NCBI GenBank assembly: GCA_018608735.1
Contig: JABAYZ010000310.1
Span: 1 to 9,818, forward strand
Reading direction: 5' to 3'
Length of the DNA: 9,818 nt
DNA from: Flavobacteriaceae bacterium
GTDB taxonomy: Bacteria > Bacteroidota > Bacteroidia > Flavobacteriales > Flavobacteriaceae
Shown: positions 1 to 5,914 of the stretch, piece by piece
How positions within the stretch are numbered: the stretch's first letter is position 1
How the letters are laid out: each line of letters starts with the position of its first letter
Notes under the pieces: generated by a model
Told to the model about the DNA's origin: nothing
Database searches by the model: none
Seen by the model: only the letters and a program-made list of their open reading frames with translations
Made by a program: the position numbers and the translations under genes

Positions 1-841
1 TAGACAACTCACAATAGGTCAAGTAAAGGATTCATTTTTATATGTAGCAGGTGGAGTGAACAAAAGGGTTAATGAACAACTTGAATTGAATTTTAATTTT
101 TTGGATGATGTTTGGAAATTAGATTTAAAGACTCATTTTTGGACGTATCTAGGGACATTAAACTCTGTCATTCCTAAGGAAATTTTCTCACTCTCTACAG
201 TAAAAGGTTCCTACAATGGTGGAACTCTTATGATCTTGAATGGGAAGGTGTTTTGGTGTGATATTAATAAGAATGTTCTCAAAGAGTTTACTAATGTTAA
301 TCCACTCCTTTTAGACAATATCAAGTTTGTTGATTTCAATCCCACCACTAATCTTTTCATGTTTTCAAAATTGATGCACCACTCTAACGCCTTTCGCTTT
401 ATTTTCTTGAGTCCCTCAGAATTATTGGGAAGTACTGTACATGAACATCAATTATATAAGACCGATATACAATACGGGCTTTACTTGGTGTTGGTAATCC
501 TATTATTGGCGATCCCTGTTGCTGTTTATTTAAAAACAAAGACCAAAAGTAGCTATAGCGTTATTCTAACAAATTTAAATAAAATTAAAAAAGAGTTAAG
601 CGTTGAAGATTTTAGTATTTTGGAACAGTTATTAAATGAATATCCAACTGCTGTCGACTTTCCGTCAATTTTAAACTTTTTTGAGCTCAATTTATCCTAT
701 GAATCCCGCGTCAAAAAACTAAGACTCTCATTAACACGTATAGATAAAACTCTAATGACTCACACGAAGTCCAAAACCCCAGTTTTAAAGTTTAGGCAAA
801 AAAATAATGATCGCCGTATTAAAGAAATTTATTTAAACTAA
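1..841 (+). CDS. Kelch-repeat membrane protein, C-terminal part (5' partial)
   Basis: The reading frame is open back to the left edge of the window (codons from base 2), so the GTG at 56 is probably internal and the gene begins outside. About 279 residues are visible. They open with a Kelch-type blade: a YVAGG strand (bases 41-55), then DDVWKLDL and a tryptophan about 30 residues on. Kelch blades normally form extracytoplasmic or cytoplasmic beta-propellers. One hydrophobic helix (YGLYLVLVILLLAIPVAVYL, bases 473-532) is followed by lysines, which suggests a periplasmic propeller and a cytoplasmic tail of about 100 residues. The tail ends in a basic segment (FRQKNNDRRIKEIYL). From memory it resembles the C-terminal DNA-binding-like tails of other Bacteroidota single-pass regulators; that is inference. 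It converges on the nucleotidyltransferase gene, 96 nt away. Function and ligand are unknown. Confidence 0.75.
   Translation, partial: RQLTIGQVKDSFLYVAGGVNKRVNEQLELNFNFLDDVWKLDLKTHFWTYLGTLNSVIPKEIFSLSTVKGSYNGGTLMILNGKVFWCDINKNVLKEFTNVNPLLLDNIKFVDFNPTTNLFMFSKLMHHSNAFRFIFLSPSELLGSTVHEHQLYKTDIQYGLYLVLVILLLAIPVAVYLKTKTKSSYSVILTNLNKIKKELSVEDFSILEQLLNEYPTAVDFPSILNFFELNLSYESRVKKLRLSLTRIDKTLMTHTKSKTPVLKFRQKNNDRRIKEIYLN
473..532 (+). other. Predicted transmembrane helix of the Kelch protein
   Basis: Twenty uncharged, strongly hydrophobic residues (YGLYLVLVILLLAIPVAVYL) are followed at once by KTKTK. By the positive-inside rule the C-terminal tail would lie in the cytoplasm and the Kelch part outside. 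This is the only membrane segment in the visible part of the protein. Confidence 0.75.
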
Positions 842-937
842 GGGTTGTGCTAATTTTAGTTGTTACCTACAAATCTGTAAAAATATCAAGCGTTTAATTT
901 CATTTTCTAGGTCATAGGGTTACTTACTAGTCAAAAA

Positions 938-1987
938 CTATATTTCGCCTCTTAAAAGTTTTACTACTTCAGATTTGTGGTTCCAAACATCCACTCTAAA
1001 GTGTTTGTTTTTTACAAATAACTTCAAACCTTCAACACATGTAATGAGTCCAATGTTGAATTTCACAAGTCTTATGTGAATCCGCTGCACAACCCTATTT
1101 TGGTTTAGATATTTATAAATCGTTTTCACCATGATACTAGTCGTGTTTTTTGAATCCTTTGTGTTGAAATTAAAATAGAGGGCCCTCAAGGTATAAAAAA
1201 GACGGTGGTATTTTGAAGACACCTCATTGGTAGACTGTTCTTGCAGTTGTTCTAAGACTAAACTGTCATAACAGGCTTTGAAATTTATGAACTTAAATAC
1301 ATGACCAAAGTCATTGATTTGATGATTTAAAATAAGAATGTTCAGATTTGCTTTTGGAGTTGGAACACAGACGCCATTGATCGTCTTTCGATTTCCTAGA
1401 ATTTGTTTTACGTTTAATATTTTTGGTACCTCCTTTCGTAATAATTTGGAGTGAATTTCTACCGCTCCTAGGGAGTTGTGATGTATTAGTCTCGGTAAGT
1501 GTCGGTGTTTTTTATACTTTCCAAAGAGGGTCTCACCTAATGAGTTGTAGCCCACCTCTTTTAAGACCTGTTCTGCTTTGAGTAAATGATTTGGTTCAAC
1601 AAGTACATCAATGTCCCCAATTAAGCGTTCGCCATAATCCTTGTAATACCCAGCAGCCAATAACGCACAACCTTTTACAAATACATGATGAATTCCATGG
1701 CTATTAAAAAGTTTACTTAGTTCCTGTACTTGATGGAGAAGAGTTTTATTTCTATTCCTGTTGATGGCGGTGAGCTTCTGTAGATAATCCTTTAGATCCT
1801 CTGGCATCACATCAAGGAGCCCTTTTTGTTTTAACCGACAATAGGCGCTCGTGAGAACTCCATGATGACTGCTTGTTTTCACAAACCACTCCCAATCCAT
1901 GTTTTTGTGACTTAATTGCGTTCTTAACTCAGCTTCATTCGCCTCAAAACTTAGGATGCTCGCGATGCGCGCTTTCGTTTTTTTCAT
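938..1987 (-). CDS. Nucleotidyltransferase family protein (PF14907-like)
   Basis: A 349-residue protein that matches the pattern of the uncharacterised NTP_transf_5 (PF14907) nucleotidyltransferases. The signature elements are VFVKG at 102-106, an arginine at 121, the metal-binding pair in GDIDVLV at 124-130 (D125, D127), and VEIHSKL at 176-182, the family's usual 'hydrophobic-acid-x-His' strand. The first 95 residues are helical and resemble the helical lead-in of the family. Both aspartates are present, so the fold could be catalytically active, but the substrate is unknown. Members often sit beside HprK-like kinases and PqqD-like proteins. Here the start codon overlaps the stop of the upstream kinase-like gene (ATGA at 1984-1987), implying translational coupling. 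The stop is TAG. I see no signal peptide or membrane segment. The family call is fairly safe; any biological role is not. Confidence 0.8.
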   Translation of the reverse strand: MKKTKARIASILSFEANEAELRTQLSHKNMDWEWFVKTSSHHGVLTSAYCRLKQKGLLDVMPEDLKDYLQKLTAINRNRNKTLLHQVQELSKLFNSHGIHHVFVKGCALLAAGYYKDYGERLIGDIDVLVEPNHLLKAEQVLKEVGYNSLGETLFGKYKKHRHLPRLIHHNSLGAVEIHSKLLRKEVPKILNVKQILGNRKTINGVCVPTPKANLNILILNHQINDFGHVFKFINFKACYDSLVLEQLQEQSTNEVSSKYHRLFYTLRALYFNFNTKDSKNTTSIMVKTIYKYLNQNRVVQRIHIRLVKFNIGLITCVEGLKLFVKNKHFRVDVWNHKSEVVKLLRGEI

Positions 1988-3117
1988 CCTTGCGAATTAA
2001 AAAGTTTTGAAAATACTTCTAGAGCTTCCGAAGTGTTGGAATAAGTCAATTCATAAAATGATAAACCCGCTATCCACGCCATAAATTTTTTGGCATGAGT
2101 TTCTTTGGGCGAAATCCATGAATCGGGCACAAACACCGCCATGGCTTCTGAAAATGGAATTTCTTTAAGTTCAGTTTTTGATCCGGGTTTGTAGTGAATA
2201 CTGACCATTTTCCGGCAGGGATAACTTTGTTTAGTACTTGGATTCTGAAAGGGGACTATAAATTTCACTGAACCCTTTTCTTGACCTTTAAAAACAAGCG
2301 GTAAGTCGTCAAAATTAGGGATCATTTTTGAAAGCGATTCAAAAGCCCCAGATTTGATAGAAATCGCCCCAGGGTATGTATAAACGTGTTTGTTTTTTGA
2401 TAAAATCGGAGAAAAGTCATCGGCTACTAAATTTAGCCCAGAAGCCATCGCATGGGCAGTAAACGTGCTTTTTCCTTTTCCAGATTTACCAATTACCAAA
2501 ATGGCCTCTTTATCATTGGTAACGGTAGAAGCATGGATGGTTCCTAGCCAGTCATTTTCTGTTTTTCCATGAATGATACATAGCAATTGCATACAGAAAT
2601 TCCCCTGTAGAATATGATAATTATTAGCCTCATAGGCATCAACTAAAACTGTATTCTTGTAAAAATATAATGTATTATTAGCATAGAAAATATCGAAAAT
2701 TGGAGGATTCGTTTTTAACGATTTTTCAGATACTAAATGCGCTATTTGTGGATGTAATATTTCTTTTACTTTTTTGTGGCTATAATTTATTTGTATCTCC
2801 GCCGCATTGATAACATAAGTTTCAGTAAATTTTCGTTGAGATGCATCAAAAGCTAGGGGTTCGATTTTGGTTTTCTCCTCCAAAGAATGGTCTTCAAATA
2901 GTGAGTCAATCTCATCATAAAAAAGTTCAGACTGGGAATGTGAAACTCCGGTAGTTTCATAAGCAGCACTAATAAAACTAGGTTTTTTAGGATGAGACAC
3001 AAACAATTTTATAAGATCATTGATATGTTTATCTACAATAACATAGCTGTTAGAGGCGCTAAACCACAACAACTGTTGTTTTCTTATTTGTTTGCTAAGA
3101 GGTGGGGCTTTTAACAT
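1984..3117 (-). CDS. HPr kinase-like P-loop protein with possible PqqD-like N-terminus
   Basis: A 377-residue protein. Its C-terminal half resembles the HPr kinase/phosphorylase fold: a histidine in GTIHAS (192-197), a Walker A loop GKSGKGKS (210-217) with K216, and VADDF (231-235), which matches the acidic pair after the P-loop in HprK relatives. Residues about 20-75 (from NSYVIVDKHINDLIKLF through the paired helices to EIDSLFED) look like a PqqD/RRE-type winged-helix domain, a fold that often binds peptides; this second assignment is tentative. It is not the classical HprK of Firmicutes, because the usual N-terminal domain is missing and no phosphocarrier gene is visible. It is the first gene of a leftward two-gene unit with the nucleotidyltransferase. 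Similar kinase-like genes are known from 'HPr-rel-A' neighbourhoods and from lasso peptide clusters, where some phosphorylate the peptide. No precursor peptide or cyclase gene is seen here, so the substrate is open. Confidence 0.75.
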   Translation of the reverse strand: MLKAPPLSKQIRKQQLLWFSASNSYVIVDKHINDLIKLFVSHPKKPSFISAAYETTGVSHSQSELFYDEIDSLFEDHSLEEKTKIEPLAFDASQRKFTETYVINAAEIQINYSHKKVKEILHPQIAHLVSEKSLKTNPPIFDIFYANNTLYFYKNTVLVDAYEANNYHILQGNFCMQLLCIIHGKTENDWLGTIHASTVTNDKEAILVIGKSGKGKSTFTAHAMASGLNLVADDFSPILSKNKHVYTYPGAISIKSGAFESLSKMIPNFDDLPLVFKGQEKGSVKFIVPFQNPSTKQSYPCRKMVSIHYKPGSKTELKEIPFSEAMAVFVPDSWISPKETHAKKFMAWIAGLSFYELTYSNTSEALEVFSKLFNSQG

Positions 3118-3133
3118 ATCATGTAATTTTATG

Positions 3134-3141
3134 CAAAGATA
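3134..3141 (-). promoter_or_regulatory. Possible -7 promoter element for the kinase-like/nucleotidyltransferase unit
   Basis: Read on the minus strand the sequence is TATCTTTG, an exact match to the Bacteroidota -7 consensus TAnnTTTG. It lies 16 nt before the ATG at 3117, so the transcript leader would be only about 10 nt. No TTG is found 17-23 nt upstream, so the -33 half is missing and the call is moderate. Confidence 0.45.
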
Positions 3142-3172
3142 TATGTTTTTAATTTATTAGTGTCCTAGAACC

Positions 3173-3188
3173 AAAATCGTTCGATTTT
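3173..3188. promoter_or_regulatory. Operator-like palindrome
   Basis: AAAATCGTTCGATTTT has two perfect 7-bp arms separated by TT. The 2-nt gap is too short for an RNA hairpin loop, so a dimeric DNA-binding protein is the more natural reader. It sits between the divergent genes, about 35 nt upstream of the TATCTTTG element on the minus strand. The regulator is unknown, and chance occurrence in AT-rich DNA is possible. Confidence 0.35.
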
Positions 3189-3289
3189 AGTATTGCTTTT
3201 AAGAAGTATTATGGATTTTTTACAATTTCAAGTAACTTTTTTATGTGATTTTAAATAAAGTTTTATAAATTGCGATTCGATACAAGTAT

Positions 3290-3319
3290 AAAGTGTTTTA
3301 ACCAATGACACTTTTTTTT
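3290..3319 (+). terminator. Terminator-like hairpin with T-run upstream of the NusG-like gene
   Basis: AAAGTGT (3290-3296) can pair with ACACTTT (3308-3314) around an 11-nt loop, and the T-run continues to 3319. The stem is AT-rich and weak. It could be an attenuator if transcription of the NusG-like gene starts upstream of it. Its right half also forms the left arm of the inverted repeat that brackets the gene. Confidence 0.3.
3304..3317 (+). repeat. Left arm of 14-bp inverted repeat bracketing the NusG-like gene
   Basis: AATGACACTTTTTT is the exact reverse complement of bases 3874-3887. The two arms enclose the complete NusG-like gene (span 3304-3887). Six of the 14 positions are a T-run, so the informative part is AATGACAC. 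Confidence 0.6.
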
Positions 3320-3377
3320 GAGATATTAATTATAAGAAATTAAACCTAGTTTAACTTTATTCTTATACTTAATACTT

Positions 3378-3854
3378 ATGCCTCAAAATGAAAACCCCTG
3401 GTTTGTACTTGTTACCAAACCTCGAAACGAAAAAAAAGTAGAATCTCGATTAAACAAAATTGGAATCGAAGCGTTTTGTCCTGTTCGTACGGAACTACGC
3501 CAATGGAGTGATCGCAAAAAGAAGGTCAAAACCCCGCTTTTGCCCTCGATGTTACTTGTAAAAATCCCAAATAATCTAAGAGAAATTGTATTTGATGTTC
3601 CCTATGTAAGCCGGTATTTATATTGGCAAGGCCAACCCGCAGTAGTTAAGGAACGTGAGGTAGATGTGTTACGAAAAGTAGCCGATCAAGAGTTTTCGTC
3701 AGTTTCGCTTCAAAAATTTACCCCTGGCACCAAAATAGATTTAGGACCCTTTGGTATTTCGGATTCCACAGGAACCATAAAATACACTTCAGCTAATCAA
3801 TGTTGTGTGGTTATAGACTCTTTAGGGTACATGCTTAAATTTCAATTATCATAA
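3378..3854 (+). CDS. NusG-paralogue transcription antitermination protein (UpxY-like)
   Basis: A 158-residue protein with a NusG N-terminal (NGN) domain at about 6-105. It begins WFVLVTKPRNEKKVESRL and carries the typical QWSDRKKKVKTPLLPSMLLV stretch at 42-61. A short C-terminal KOW-like beta domain follows (about 113-157, FTPGTKIDLGPFG ... VVIDSLGYMLKFQL). NusG paralogues of this size at the head of Bacteroidota polysaccharide loci (UpxY of Bacteroides fragilis) bind RNA polymerase and promote elongation through the adjacent operon. This one lies 210 nt upstream of, and reads in the same direction as, a nucleotide-sugar operon. That placement supports the specialised role rather than housekeeping NusG, which usually lies with secE and ribosomal protein genes. 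The ATG at 3378 puts the conserved W-F/A-x-Y/L-T strand near the N-terminus, as expected. The gene and its flanks are bracketed by an inverted repeat. Confidence 0.88.
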   Translation: MPQNENPWFVLVTKPRNEKKVESRLNKIGIEAFCPVRTELRQWSDRKKKVKTPLLPSMLLVKIPNNLREIVFDVPYVSRYLYWQGQPAVVKEREVDVLRKVADQEFSSVSLQKFTPGTKIDLGPFGISDSTGTIKYTSANQCCVVIDSLGYMLKFQLS

Positions 3855-3866
3855 TTTATAAGCTGT

Positions 3867-3895
3867 TGACATTAAAAAAGTGTCATTTTATTTTG
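3867..3895 (+). terminator. Terminator-like hairpin after the NusG-like gene
   Basis: TGACATT (3867-3873) pairs with AGTGTCA (3879-3885), seven pairs including one G-U, around a five-A loop, and is followed by TTTTATTTTG. It begins 13 nt after the stop codon, as a terminator would. The stem is AT-rich and short, so termination could be partial and open to antitermination. It contains most of the right arm of the inverted repeat, and its T-run overlaps the TTTG of the next promoter. Confidence 0.45.
3874..3887 (-). repeat. Right arm of 14-bp inverted repeat bracketing the NusG-like gene
   Basis: AAAAAAGTGTCATT is the exact reverse complement of 3304-3317. The match does not extend on either side. 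This arm lies inside the hairpin just downstream of the NusG-like gene. Confidence 0.6.
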
Positions 3896-3921
3896 AATTA
3901 ATAAATAATCGAGTAAATTTG
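3892..3921 (+). promoter_or_regulatory. Bacteroidota-type promoter for the polysaccharide operon
   Basis: TTTG at 3892-3895, an 18-nt spacer and TAAATTTG at 3914-3921 match the flavobacterial consensus TTG-N17-23-TAnnTTTG in both elements and in spacing. Transcription would start near 3926 and leave a leader of about 140 nt before the GTG at 4065. This is the best promoter match noticed in the window. Confidence 0.6.
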
Positions 3922-3995
3922 TTGCTTGATAAAATTAAAACTGAGACCCCATCTCTATTTAGTATCTACTTTGTTACAAATTATATGGGAGTCAC

Positions 3996-4012
3996 AGCGG
4001 CGAAGCCGTGCT
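3996..4012 (+). promoter_or_regulatory. GC-rich hairpin in the operon leader (ops-like candidate)
   Basis: AGC-GGC, a GAA loop, then GCC, a GT bulge and GCT form a six-pair hairpin of almost pure G/C in very AT-rich surroundings. It lies about 50 nt upstream of the first operon gene. The core GGCGAAGCCGTG shares 8 of 12 positions with the RfaH-recruiting ops element GGCGGTAGCGTG of enterobacteria, which also folds into a small hairpin. RfaH and the gene just upstream are both NusG paralogues. Function as a recruitment or pause site is inference. Confidence 0.4.
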
Positions 4013-4016
4013 AATC

Positions 4017-4038
4017 AATGATATTCAGGTCATTTTTT
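4017..4038 (+). terminator. Weak attenuator-like hairpin with T-run
   Basis: AATGAT (4017-4022) can pair with GTCATT (4029-4034), with one G-U pair, around a 6-nt loop; T residues run to 4038. The stem is weak, but it follows the GC-rich hairpin by four nt and precedes the first start codon by 26 nt, which is where an attenuator would be expected. Confidence 0.3.
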
Positions 4039-4064
4039 CTAAATATTAGCGCTTTCATTTAAAC

Positions 4065-4586
4065 GTGTTACAATCACTTATCACATCTCGAACAAGACTT
4101 CGCATGTTAGTGAAGTTTTTCATAAATGCTGCTAATAGCGGGTATTTAAATGGCCTTGCCATAGAGTTTGGTGAATCCACAAATGCGATTCGTCGGGAAT
4201 TAAACAACCTTTCAGATGCGGGATATTTGGTCCAATGGAAAAATAAAAATAAAATTGTGTATGCTGCCAATACAAAACACGCCCTTTTTGAAGTGCTTCA
4301 AAAAATTGTTCGTAAACATCTAGGGCTAGAACAAATTGTTGAATCTGTATTATTACAGATGGGCGATGTTCGAAAAATTATTTTGATTGGCGACTATGCT
4401 TTTGGTCGCGATACTGGAACCGTTAAAGTCATTCTTATTGCAGATCAGCTAGATACCGCTTACCTAAAAAAACTACAACAAAAATTAAAAACTATCATAG
4501 AACGCACAGTCGTATTTTATATTAATATTCCAGTCCCTAACGAAGGAATTGTGTTATATGATAACAATGTTACCCCAAACAATTAG
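4065..4586 (+). CDS. Winged-helix regulator with degenerate nucleotidyltransferase-like domain
   Basis: A 173-residue protein of a type common at the head of Bacteroidota capsule and O-antigen loci. Residues 1-75 form an ArsR-like winged helix: LITSRTRLRMLVKFF, then the helix-turn-helix around LAIEFGESTNAIRRELNNL (31-49), then a wing at 54-68. Residues about 98-155 resemble a small MNT/pol-beta-type nucleotidyltransferase fold. However, the usual GSxAxG...SDIDL motif has become GDYAFGRDTGTVKVIL (109-124), so the metal-binding aspartates are not recognisable and the domain is probably a non-catalytic sensor. The GTG start at 4065 is chosen because relatives begin with M-L-x-x-L-I-T-S, which the ATG at 4104 would remove; an in-frame stop lies at 4047-4049. 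It is the first gene of the operon, 29 nt before the dehydrogenase, so it may autoregulate the operon. The ligand is unknown. Confidence 0.8.
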   Translation: MLQSLITSRTRLRMLVKFFINAANSGYLNGLAIEFGESTNAIRRELNNLSDAGYLVQWKNKNKIVYAANTKHALFEVLQKIVRKHLGLEQIVESVLLQMGDVRKIILIGDYAFGRDTGTVKVILIADQLDTAYLKKLQQKLKTIIERTVVFYINIPVPNEGIVLYDNNVTPNN

Positions 4587-4615
4587 TGCCCTCAATTTAA
4601 CTCTAAATTCACCTT

Positions 4616-5911
4616 ATGAATCACCCCAAAACTATAGCAGTTATTGGACTGGGCTATGTGGGTCTCCCACTTGCTTTAGAATTTGCTAAAAAATATCCTA
4701 CTGTTGGATTTGATATTAATACAAAACGTATCAAAGAACTAAAATCTTCGATTGATACGACTATGGAAGTTGAGTCTACGTCCATATCTTCAGTATTAGT
4801 ACCCAATTTAACTCAACTACAACAACGTTCATTTGGGTTTTTGCCCTCTATGGATCGCATGGATATTTCCGATGCTAATGTGTATATTGTCACAGTACCT
4901 ACGCCAACGGATAAAAATAACCGTCCAGTTTTAACCCCACTCCTAAAGGCCTCCCAAACCGTAGGAAATGTTCTTAAAAAAGGGGATATAGTAATTTATG
5001 AAAGTACCGTTTATCCAGGGGTTACTGAGGATGACTGTGTGCCCGTTTTAGAACAAACAAGTGAACTAAAATTCAACTCAGATTTTTTTGTGGGCTATTC
5101 ACCTGAGCGTATCAATCCGGGTGATAAGGACCGTACAGTCACTAAAATTTTAAAAGTTACATCGGGCTCAACTCCAGAGTCAGCAAAAATTATTGATGAT
5201 TTGTATAAATCAATCATCACAGCAGGGACACATATGGCTCCTTGCATAAAAGTAGCAGAAGCGGCAAAAGTGATCGAAAATTCTCAGCGCGATATCAATA
5301 TTGCTTTTGTGAACGAATTGGCCAAAATATTCAACCTTTTAGATATTGATACCAAAGCAGTCCTTGAAGCCGCAGGGACAAAATGGAATTTTTTACCCTT
5401 CAAACCAGGACTCGTCGGGGGGCATTGTATAGGAGTTGATCCCTATTATTTAGCTCAAAAGGCACAGGAAGTGGGCTATCATCCCGAAATTATTTTAGCT
5501 GGAAGACGTCTAAACGATTCTATGGGAGAACATGTGTCGAGTCAGATTCTTAAATTATTAGTCAAAAATGATATTAAAATTAAAGGAGCAAGTATCCTAA
5601 TTCTTGGTGTGACTTTTAAAGAAAATTGTCCTGATGTCAGAAACACCAAAGTGGTAGATGTTATAGCTCATCTCGAGAGTTATGGTGTGAATTTAACAAT
5701 TTATGACCCTTGGGCCAACCCCGCAGAAGTTAAAGATGAATACCAATTGATCACCACGCAACAACAACCAGAAAAAACATTTGATGCCATTGTCCTTACA
5801 GTTGCTCATACCGAATTCCTTAAAATTGATTTAAACCCTTTGATGAAAAAAACTTCGGTCGTATATGATGTTAAAGGCGTATTAGGACACAAAGCAGATG
5901 CAAAATTATAA
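4616..5911 (+). CDS. tviB: UDP-N-acetylhexosamine 6-dehydrogenase (TviB/WbpO type)
   Basis: A 431-residue cytoplasmic enzyme of the UDP-glucose/GDP-mannose dehydrogenase superfamily. It oxidises C6 of a UDP-HexNAc (GlcNAc or GalNAc) to the uronic acid with two NAD+. The NAD-binding Rossmann motif is GLGYVG (11-16). The family motifs YSPERINPGD (161-170), EAAKVIEN (215-222, with K218 and N222) and GGHCIGVDPYYL (268-279, catalytic C271) are intact, and the C-terminal domain has GVTFKENCPDVRNTK (331-345). The overall pattern is that of TviB (Salmonella Vi antigen) and WbpO (Pseudomonas) rather than of Ugd, which is encoded separately downstream. The next gene is a TviC/WbpP-type epimerase starting three nt after the stop, the classic pairing for UDP-GalNAcA. 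GlcNAc versus GalNAc preference cannot be decided from sequence alone. Confidence 0.93.
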   Translation: MNHPKTIAVIGLGYVGLPLALEFAKKYPTVGFDINTKRIKELKSSIDTTMEVESTSISSVLVPNLTQLQQRSFGFLPSMDRMDISDANVYIVTVPTPTDKNNRPVLTPLLKASQTVGNVLKKGDIVIYESTVYPGVTEDDCVPVLEQTSELKFNSDFFVGYSPERINPGDKDRTVTKILKVTSGSTPESAKIIDDLYKSIITAGTHMAPCIKVAEAAKVIENSQRDINIAFVNELAKIFNLLDIDTKAVLEAAGTKWNFLPFKPGLVGGHCIGVDPYYLAQKAQEVGYHPEIILAGRRLNDSMGEHVSSQILKLLVKNDIKIKGASILILGVTFKENCPDVRNTKVVDVIAHLESYGVNLTIYDPWANPAEVKDEYQLITTQQQPEKTFDAIVLTVAHTEFLKIDLNPLMKKTSVVYDVKGVLGHKADAKL

Positions 5912-5914
5912 AAT

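Larger units (their letters stand above)
3118..3377. other. Divergent intergenic region between the kinase-like and NusG-like genes
   Basis: This 260-nt, very AT-rich stretch must hold the start signals of both flanking units. On the minus strand it contains a TAnnTTTG match close to the kinase-like gene. A 16-nt interrupted palindrome lies at 3173-3188 and a hairpin followed by a T-run at 3290-3319. No fully convincing promoter was found for the rightward NusG-like gene. The best -7-like site is TAACTTTA at 3352-3359, one mismatch from consensus and without a well-spaced -33 element. No small ORF was seen on the minus strand that could encode a precursor peptide. Confidence 0.6.
3855..4064 (+). 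promoter_or_regulatory. Leader region of the polysaccharide operon
   Basis: This 210-nt non-coding stretch lies between the NusG-like gene and the first operon gene. In order it holds a terminator-like hairpin (3867-3895), a Bacteroidota promoter match (3892-3921), a small GAGA/TCTC hairpin around CCCCA (3943-3955), a GC-rich hairpin (3996-4012) and a weak hairpin with a T-run (4017-4038). If the promoter is used, the 5' leader would be roughly 135-140 nt, long enough for control of elongation. The exact role is inferred, not shown. Confidence 0.55.

Noticed and set aside
842..937. Bidirectional terminator between the convergent Kelch and nucleotidyltransferase genes
   Set aside because: A terminator is expected there, but no convincing stem with a T-run was seen in the 96 nt.
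2390..2572. 60-codon rightward ORF inside the kinase-like gene
   Set aside because: It lies antisense to the P-loop region of a well-supported gene, and its protein shows no recognisable features.
1984..3117. Lasso peptide cluster, suggested by HprK-like, PqqD-like and nucleotidyltransferase features
   Set aside because: No lasso cyclase (asparagine synthetase-like), transglutaminase-like protease or precursor peptide was found in the window. It is kept only as a remote alternative.
3943..3955. GAGA-CCCCA-TCTC hairpin in the leader
   Set aside because: With only four pairs it is too weak to list as a separate feature; it is mentioned under the leader region.
4055..4270. 71-codon leftward ORF over the start of the winged-helix gene
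   Set aside because: It is antisense to the helix-turn-helix coding region, which has clear family features, and it has no features of its own.
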